Assembly: GCA_963619325.1 (NCBI GenBank) | Contig: CAVEVQ010000010.1 | Span: 3,170 to 67,169, forward strand | Length of the DNA: 64,000 bases | Direction: 5' to 3' | From: UBA1181 sp963619325 | GTDB taxonomy: Bacteria > Bacteroidota > Bacteroidia > Bacteroidales > Paludibacteraceae | In this document: piece by piece, positions 39,201 through 48,200 of the stretch | How the letters are laid out: every line of letters starts with the position of its first letter | How positions within the stretch are numbered: position 1 is the stretch's first letter | Position numbers and translations under genes: made by a program | The notes under the pieces: generated by a model | What the model was told of the DNA's origin: nothing | Seen by the model: the letters and a program-made list of their open reading frames with translations, nothing else | Databases searched by the model: none

Positions 39201-42200
39201 CACCAAAAGAGTATGAAGTAGCAGGTTCGTGGACAAAGACCTATAACAGCAAAGACTACACTTGTACAACCAAGAACAAGACGTATGTAAAAGTCAACGA
39301 ATTACCAAGCGTTTCAATCAGTGGTGCTTCCCTTGTCTGCGCAGAAGACGATAAGAAGGTTACACTCACCGCAAGTGGCACTAACTTGACGACATACGAG
39401 TGGCAGAAAGGCGACAGCTACTCTAAAGACAAGAGTGCAGAAAACGCCAATACTACAGAGAACACATTCGAAGTAACTCCAGATGTAGGACAAGACGGAG
39501 AAAGCACGACGACCTATTACACAGTTCGAGTTACCGATGGCAACGGATGTCAGAACACGGCTACCACGAGCATCCTTCGCGTTGGCAAAACCAACATTGA
39601 AATACCAGAAGAATACATCGGAGTATGTATGGGATCGGATGCCACCCTCAACAGTGGAATCTCTGGAACGAACTACACCTTCGCTTGGACGAAGGACGGA
39701 TCAAGCATGTCTTCAGAGAATGGCAACAGCCTTTCAATTGCTAACGTTACAACCGACGCCACATACGCAGTTAAAGCAACGGCGTCATACGTTAGCAACC
39801 AGCAAACAAAATATTGCGAGGCGACAAAAACCTTTAATGTTGAAAGCAAGGACGTTCCAACACTTAGTTTCTCAGGAGATGGTTCTGTATGCTACAACAA
39901 CCCTACTCCGTTGGTTGTAAATGCCACCAACGCAGATTATCTCGTTTGGGAAGGCAAATCGACCAACATCAAGGATAACGAGGGCAATGACGATAACATA
40001 AATGAATCCGAGATTACTTTCGCTCCTAAAGAACTTATAACTGAGCAAACACAGTTTGGATTCACAGCTTATAAGAACTATGTAATTAGCAGAGATGGGA
40101 CATCGACAACTAACGTACAAAATCTCACTTGTACAGCAACCGGTCAAGCAACAGCCAGTCCGAGAAACTTGCCAACTATCGCTGTTGAAGACGTCAGAAC
40201 ATGTATCAACTCTGAGAAGACATTGAAAGCCACAGCGACCAGCGCAGAGAGTGGCATCACATTCAACTACGATTGGAAAGTTCCTGGAGAAGGGACATGG
40301 AACGCAGGAACAGAATCAAAGACAATCACACCGACTGTCAAAGGAGAGTACGAATACAAAGTTCGTGTCACCGACTCATACAATTGTGCCGATAGTGCTG
40401 CGATAATCCTCACCGTCGACACCTTGCCTACGTTCACCCTTTCGGGAGACATTGCGGAATGTAAAGGAAATACGGTAACAATCAGTGCTTCCAACAAGAG
40501 CTTGGAGTATGATTGGACGAATAGCGGAAACTACAATCCGAACATCAGCAACAGATACACCGTTACCGACGCGTTGACCATAGAAGTTAAGGCAAAAGAC
40601 GGAAACGGATGTTTGTCAGCTCCTGTAAGTCATAGCGTAGAGGCCCTGAGCAACCCAGAAATCTCAATTGACGCCACAACGCCATGCTACAACCAATCTG
40701 CCACATTGACTGTTACCGATAATGTTACAGAAGGTGTCAACACCTATTCTTGGAACAAATCATCTGTCACAAAAATTAGAGAGGGTGTGTTTACAACAGA
40801 CAATCTAAAAGATGCAAGCACATACACAGTAACAGCGACGAAAATATATGCCGACCACAACAACAAGTCTTGTGTTGCAAAAGAGGAAGTTGATGTCAGT
40901 GTCAACGCATTGCCAGTCATCTCAATCAGCGCAGACGAATCCTATTGCAACGGAACGGAGAACATCACCATCACCGCAAACGGAGGTCAGGCATACGAGT
41001 GGTCTACGAATGAAATCGCAGAACCAAACACCGACTTGACTGAGACAAACACCTACAACATAGCAGGTCCATTGACAACAGAAATGAACATCTATGTATG
41101 GGGTCAAGACGCAAATGGATGTAAGTCATCTGCCGAAACGAACATTCAAGTCAACGACAATCCTAAATTCCACATCAGTGGCGACACCGTTGTATGCTTG
41201 GGAGGAACGACCAAAGTCAAGGCCGTTGCTGAAAATGGAGGTATGGATTTCACTTGGACAGTCGATGGAAGCAGTACCACAAGCGATGAATATACATTCA
41301 ACGATATTACGAAAGATGTGAAAGTATCCGTTATGGCGAAAAACGCAAACGGATGTACGACGACCTATGAGTTCACAGTGAAGGCGGTCAACGCGCCTAC
41401 CATCACCGCAGACAACTTCGACAAGACCATCTGTAAAGGTTCTACTGCGCAACTTGAGATTAACGACATACAGGCAACCGACAACGGCAATGCAGCCACT
41501 ATCGCATGGAAAGATGCCGCAGGAAGAACTATCGCAGGGGCTAACACCACGAGATACACTACACCTGCTGTCAACAACTCAAACACGAAGTACACAGTAG
41601 AAGCAAGTTACGCATATTCACAGTATGAGACGGAGACTGTAACATGTCCGACGACAGCCACATTCACTATAAACGTCAACGATCTTCCTTACATCACGAT
41701 CTCAGGAGACGAGTCTGTTTGTGAAGGAGAGAATGCGACATTGACCGCATCGGCGACAGGAACGGGTACTAACCAAACTTACCAGTGGTTCGTTAAGACT
41801 GCTACAGGAATTAACAACTTGTCGAACAACGCCACATCAACAAGAAACCCTATCAACGAGACTGGAGCCTACGATGCAACGACAAGAACAGTCACCTACT
41901 ACGTGATAGTATCAGACGAGCATCTTGGCAGCACAGCCTGCGAAGACACCGCATGGCAAAACGTCAAAGTAAAAGAACTTCCAACGTTTGAATTGTCTAC
42001 AGCAGACAGCAAGACGACGGTTTGTCAAGGAGATGCCGTCACAATCAAGGCAGACAAGCCATCACTCCTCTACGATTGGAATGGTGCAGGCTATCAAAAC
42101 ACTACGACATACGAGTTGAATGTCAATGCAGAAACACATCTCACAGTAAAGGCAATGGATCAAGCCACATCGTGTGAAGGCTCTGCAACAATCGACCTAT

Positions 42201-45200
42201 ACACGAAGCCATACCCTATCATTGAGTTTGAGAATGTGCCAACCGTTTGTGCGGATCAAGAAAGCAAGACGATCAACATCAGTTCGTCTAAGAAAGACCA
42301 GTACGTTTGGAAGTGGCAGCTTGACAATAAGAACGGAGATGTCAAATCAACCACAAGCTCTTGTGAGACAGGACTTCTGAAAGACAACCAAGACATCTAT
42401 GTAACCGCGACCCTCAACGAGTGTACGTCCGACACGACGATCACAATCCAAGTGAACCGATTGCCGGAGATCAGCATAGAGGAAGGTTCCAACATCTCCG
42501 TATGTTCAGGATCAGACTTGGTTTTGCATGCCGAAGGAGGTATAGCATACGTATGGAAAGAGTACGATGCAAACCAATACAAAGCAAGTTCGGAACTTCA
42601 AACCACAAACATCATCAACTCAGAGAAAATAAAGGTTTGGGGTAAAGACAATAATGGATGTGAGAATTCTGCAGAAATTGAGATTTCGGTTAATCCATTG
42701 CCAACGTTCGATGTCAACTACAACAAGGGATACTGTGTGGGATCGCAAGCTATTCTCGAAGCAACAAGTACTGAAGGTCTCTCGTATGTATGGTCATACA
42801 AGAAAGACTTCAGTTCTGAGAGCATTGTTTCCAGAGCGCAAGTATTCCGCCCTATCATTACAAAAGACACCACTTTCTATGTCAAGGGAACGAATAACAA
42901 CGGATGTACAGCAGAAGGCTACAAGACAGTAGCTTTGAAAGCATACCAATATCCAGACATTGAATTGAGTGCTCCAGCCTCCGTCTGCAAAGGTTCGGAA
43001 GCGACATTAGAAGTTAAAAACAACGGAGTTGCTGCAACCTACGCTTGGTCTGGCATAGACAAGACGAACGCAACGATAACGGTTAACGTAGCCAAGAACA
43101 CGAAATTCACCGTAACAGCGACCTCTGTAGAAGGAGGATGTAAGACATTGAAAGATGCAGTTGTCGGTGTATTGCAGTTGCCAACAATCATAGCCGAGGA
43201 CGCAAAAGTTTGTGAGGGCAACAACGGAACCATCGGAGCGAGAAGCAATTCGACCATCGCTGAGTGGTATTGGATGGATGCGAGTGGAACGACCATTCTC
43301 CAAGAGAAGAATGCTAATGGTAACAAGTACACCACAACAGAAGCAGGCGGAATCACGAGCGAGACCCACTACATTGCGAAGGGTATAGATGCTCAAGGTT
43401 GCGAGGGGTCTGTAGTCGTCAAGATTTCCAACTACGAGAATCCGAAATTCACCATTGCCACAAATTCGCCTGTCTGCAACGGCAGCGACATCAAACTCAC
43501 CGCAAGCAATCGAACGCTGTCATACGATTGGAATGATGGAGACGGTTACAAGAGCGATTGGAGTTTCTCCGAGACTGCAGACGCAACGAAAACATACGCC
43601 CGCGAAGTTATCGGAAAGTCGGCCGAAGGATGTACGACGAAAATCAGTGTACCATCCATCACAATTCAAACCTTGCCAGTCTTTGAGTTGGAGATGAAAA
43701 ACGACCTTGGTACGACGGGCGAGTATGTATGTTTAGGCGGAGATATGACAATCACATCAAATGTTGCAGACTACACCTACTCATGGTCTACGTCAGACAA
43801 GACATACACTGAGACGAGCAACAAGATGACATTCGAGAATGTCCAAGGACAGACGTTTGTCTCGGTAACTGCCAAAGAGTCTTTGAAAGGCGATGAATAT
43901 TGTGCGACAACCATTGAAAAGACAATCAAAGTATGGTCATTGCCAGACATCAAGATTGAAAGCGAGAAGAGCGAAATCTGTTTGGACAGCAGTGTTACGT
44001 TGACTGCCAAGGGAGGCGTTTCAGGCAAGTACGTTTGGCTGAACCCTGCAGGCGAAAAGACAGACAACGTCAAGGTGACACCTTCCGTCAAGTTCGCGGC
44101 CGACGAGGCGGGACGTAATTTGACCTACGAAGTACAAGGAACAGACGAAAACGGATGTGTCAACACGGCGACAACAGACCTAATGGTCTACAACCGTCCT
44201 ACCCTCACAATTCCAGCGGTTGAACCTGTATGTAGAGGAACAGAAGCCACTATCCAAGCCAACGGTTCTGCGAATAATTACACTTGGTATGTGAAAGGCA
44301 GTGAAAAGGTAATAGGAACATCAGACCTCATCACTCCAAAAGTAACCCCTGCAAGCGGAGAGAACTCTGTAACCTACACCGTTCGTGCCGAGGATATGAA
44401 TACTTGTGTGAACTTCGGAGAAGTCACCGTCAATGTGAAGGAATACCCTACTTTGACCTATAAAACGACATCACCTACGGGGAAAGACAGTATTTGTAAA
44501 GGACTTCCACAAAGCATCAAGATACAGATGGAAGGCGCAGACACATGGGAATGGACAGACGAGGACAACACCAACTCATTCCGCGAATTCTCGAGTCTCA
44601 ACGCACAGAAGAGAATCACGGTCAGAGGTACGACCGCAGGATGTACGACAGACACGACAATTGAGATTGGCATTTGGACATTACCAGACTTCTCACTCGA
44701 CGGAGTGTCAAACATCTGTAACAACAGTGTTTTGACTATCACCGCTAAAGCCATCAGTGATAAAGACAAATACACTTACGAATGGATTGGCAAGAACCAT
44801 ACAGGAGACAGTTATACAGAGACAGTGAAGACGGCCAGCACCTTCACATACACCGTGAAGGCAACAGACGCCAACAAATGTTACGCTACACAAAGCCACA
44901 CCGTCAAAGTAAACGCATTGCCTACCGTTACTATCACAGATAGGACGCCAGTCGTTTGTGAAGGCGACGCTACGACCGCAGAGGCTACAGGTGCTATTGA
45001 CTATGCTTGGTACACTGCGGAAAACATCAGTGGACCTTGGGTAGCCGACGGAACTGGCGACATAACGAACCTTACGGTCAACGCTCCAGTCTACCTCCGA
45101 GTTATCGGAACAGACATCAACGGATGTGAGAACCGCGACTCTATCTTAGTCTCCACGAAGCCTTATCCAGTCATTACGGTTGAAGAAGCACCTGCAGCCG

Positions 45201-48200
45201 TCTGCTACGATGAGAACGCGACCATCAAAGTTTCAGGAGCCGACACCTACACTTGGGACAAGGACGATGAGACTGTTACCATTGAGACATCAACATCAGG
45301 TAACAAGCACATCAGCGCCATCACGGAGAAACTCACAGGAGACAGAGCATTCAAGGTTACAGGTACGACAAATGGATGTGCGACAGACAAGACTATTAAC
45401 GTGAGCGTATGGTCATTACCATCCATCTCCATATCGTCCGTCAAATCGAACAATGAGATTTGCGAGAAAGAGTCTATTCTTCTCAACGCAGCGGGAGGAG
45501 AGACAGGCAAGTATGTCTGGAACATATCAGGGAACACGACTGTCATCGGAACAGAAGACAGCTATACGGCCGCTCCAACGACAGTCGGAACGACAACCTA
45601 CCAAGTACACGGAGAGGACATCCACGGATGTAAGAACCAATCCGAGTTCGACGTTGTCGTCAATGAGTTACCTGACATTGAGATTGAAGGTGAAGATGCC
45701 GTATGTATGAAAGAGCAAGTAACCCTCAAGGCGATCAGTTCGGTTGGAATCAGAAACTACAACTGGAGTTCTGGAGAAACAGACCAAACCATCACTGCGA
45801 CCATCACTAATGGCAAGACATTCCAAGTTGAAGTAGAAGACTACAACGGATGTAAGAACATTGCGAAGAAGGCAGTTGCCGCCAAATCAATACCGTCATT
45901 GGCAGCCGCCCTCCCTAAGTACATTTGTAACGGAGACGAGGCGGAAGTTGTTCTTTCCGGTGCCGAGAAATACTACACGACAGAAAACGAATTGATTTCA
46001 AACGGAAAGATGACAATTAGTCCTTCTAAAGACACAACATTCACAATCGTGGCTTACGTTGGAGAATGTTCACAAACGAAAGACATCTCACTCCAAGTGT
46101 TTGAGAATCCGACCGTGTGGATTTCCGCTTCAGCAGATGCAATTTGCAAGGGCGCATCAGCCACATTGACCGCCAATGGAGCGACTCAATACGAGTGGAT
46201 CGGTGAATCCATTACCAACACGAAACGCACCGTTTCACCACTTGAAACGACCCAGTACACCGTCTACGGAACAGATGACAATGGTTGTCATGGCACAAGC
46301 GAGCCATACACCCTCAAAGTCAACACCGCACCTGAGTTTACGGTAGAAGCAACTTCAGACTATGTATGTGAAGGATCCTACGACACATTGTTCGTAAAAT
46401 ACGACAAAACAGTTGACGGACATGCGACCTCGTTCACATGGACGAATACAGGAGAGTTGAAAGACTCTATCTTCCCTGCCATCTACGAGACTGTCAACTA
46501 CATGGTCATCGGTCGAAACGATTATGGATGCGAGGCTACACGCATGAAGTTGATTACTAAGAAAGACTATCCGACCCTTTCATTTGAGTCGTCCAACGAC
46601 GTCATCTGCGAGGGAACAGATGTGACGATTACCGCAATCTCTAACGCAACCGATTACAAGTGGCAAGACGGCACAACCGGCAATGAGTATGAGATTACAA
46701 ACATTGACGCTGGAAAGACACTGACTGCGTACGCTACGCTCAACGGATGTACGACGACAGACCAATTTGTTGTCAACGTAAATCCTAAACCATACGTTTG
46801 GATTACAGGATCACGCGACACATGTACCTACAGCGAGATCACACTCTCCGCCAAAGGAGCTTCCACATACAAGTGGAGTAACGGCAAGAGCGGCGAGAGC
46901 ATCAGCGTATTCTACAAGAATGAACCTGGCACTTACCAGTACTCAGTAGTCGGTACAGACATCAATGGTTGTTCGTTCGAGACAGAGCCATACGAGGTTA
47001 CCGTTCACAGTGCGCCTAAAGTCATCATCTCTGGTAGCACTGAGGTATGTAACGGAACATCCGCACAACTCACCGCTTCGGGAGCCAACACATACATTTG
47101 GACAGCGGGCTACAACAGTAGCGATGCCACAATCTATCCTACAATTACGGAGAGAACCTACTTCTTCGTGACAGGTAAGGACATTTACGGATGTGAAGGT
47201 AGTGCCAACAAGTGGGTTAACGTCATTGAATACCCTACACTTGCATACGAGGCACCTGCACAAGTATGTAAGGGAGAACCTGCCAAGTTCACCATCACAG
47301 GAGCAAATAAATACTTCTATAACGGTGAAACTATTGAAGGTAAGACATTCACTTATACCGATGTTCCGGAAAACACGACAACCTACACAATTGTCGGAGA
47401 CAAGAGTGGTTGTCAGTCAAGCATCCGTTTCATGGTAGACGTACTTCAACACCCAACCGTTTGGATTTCGGGTACAAACACCATCTGTAAAGAGTCTTCT
47501 ACATTGTTGACCGCGTCTGGAGCGCTGACCTACGTTTGGACATCCGACAAAACAGGCAAGACCGCCATCTCTACGGCTGAATCATACAACGCCCACCCTA
47601 CAGAGATGACCACCTACACCGTTGTCGGAACAGACGCCAACAAGTGTAGCAGCACGCAGACCTACACCGTCAATGTCGACTCTTTACCTAAGTTCGAGAT
47701 TGATGGACCGACACAAGCCTGTGAGGGTAACACAATCACTCTCGCAATCAAGAACGGAGATGCACTCAAGTATAGTTGGAGCAACGGAGCGAGCGGAGAA
47801 ACAGTTACGCCTATCATCAACAAATCTACCGTCTTTACGGTAGAGGCAACTGGTTCAAACAACTGTACGGCCAAGAAGACCCACACAGTAAGAAGTTACG
47901 CTTACCCTACATTGTCCTACTCAGCACCTGCACAAGCATGTGCCAAGACGCCAGTGCAGATCATCGTAACCGGAGCAGACTCTTACAATTGGGCAAACGA
48001 CCCTAAGAACCATACGGGAAGGATGACAGACTATCCTGAAGGCACGACCGTCTACAACGTAGAAGGTGTTTCCAACAACTGTGCAACGAATCTGTCAATA
48101 TCCGTGGATGTTCTACAGAATCCAACCGTTTCTTACCAAGGAAACACGAGCATCTGTCGAGGAACAAAGATGGAACTCGTAGCATACGGAGCTAAAGAAT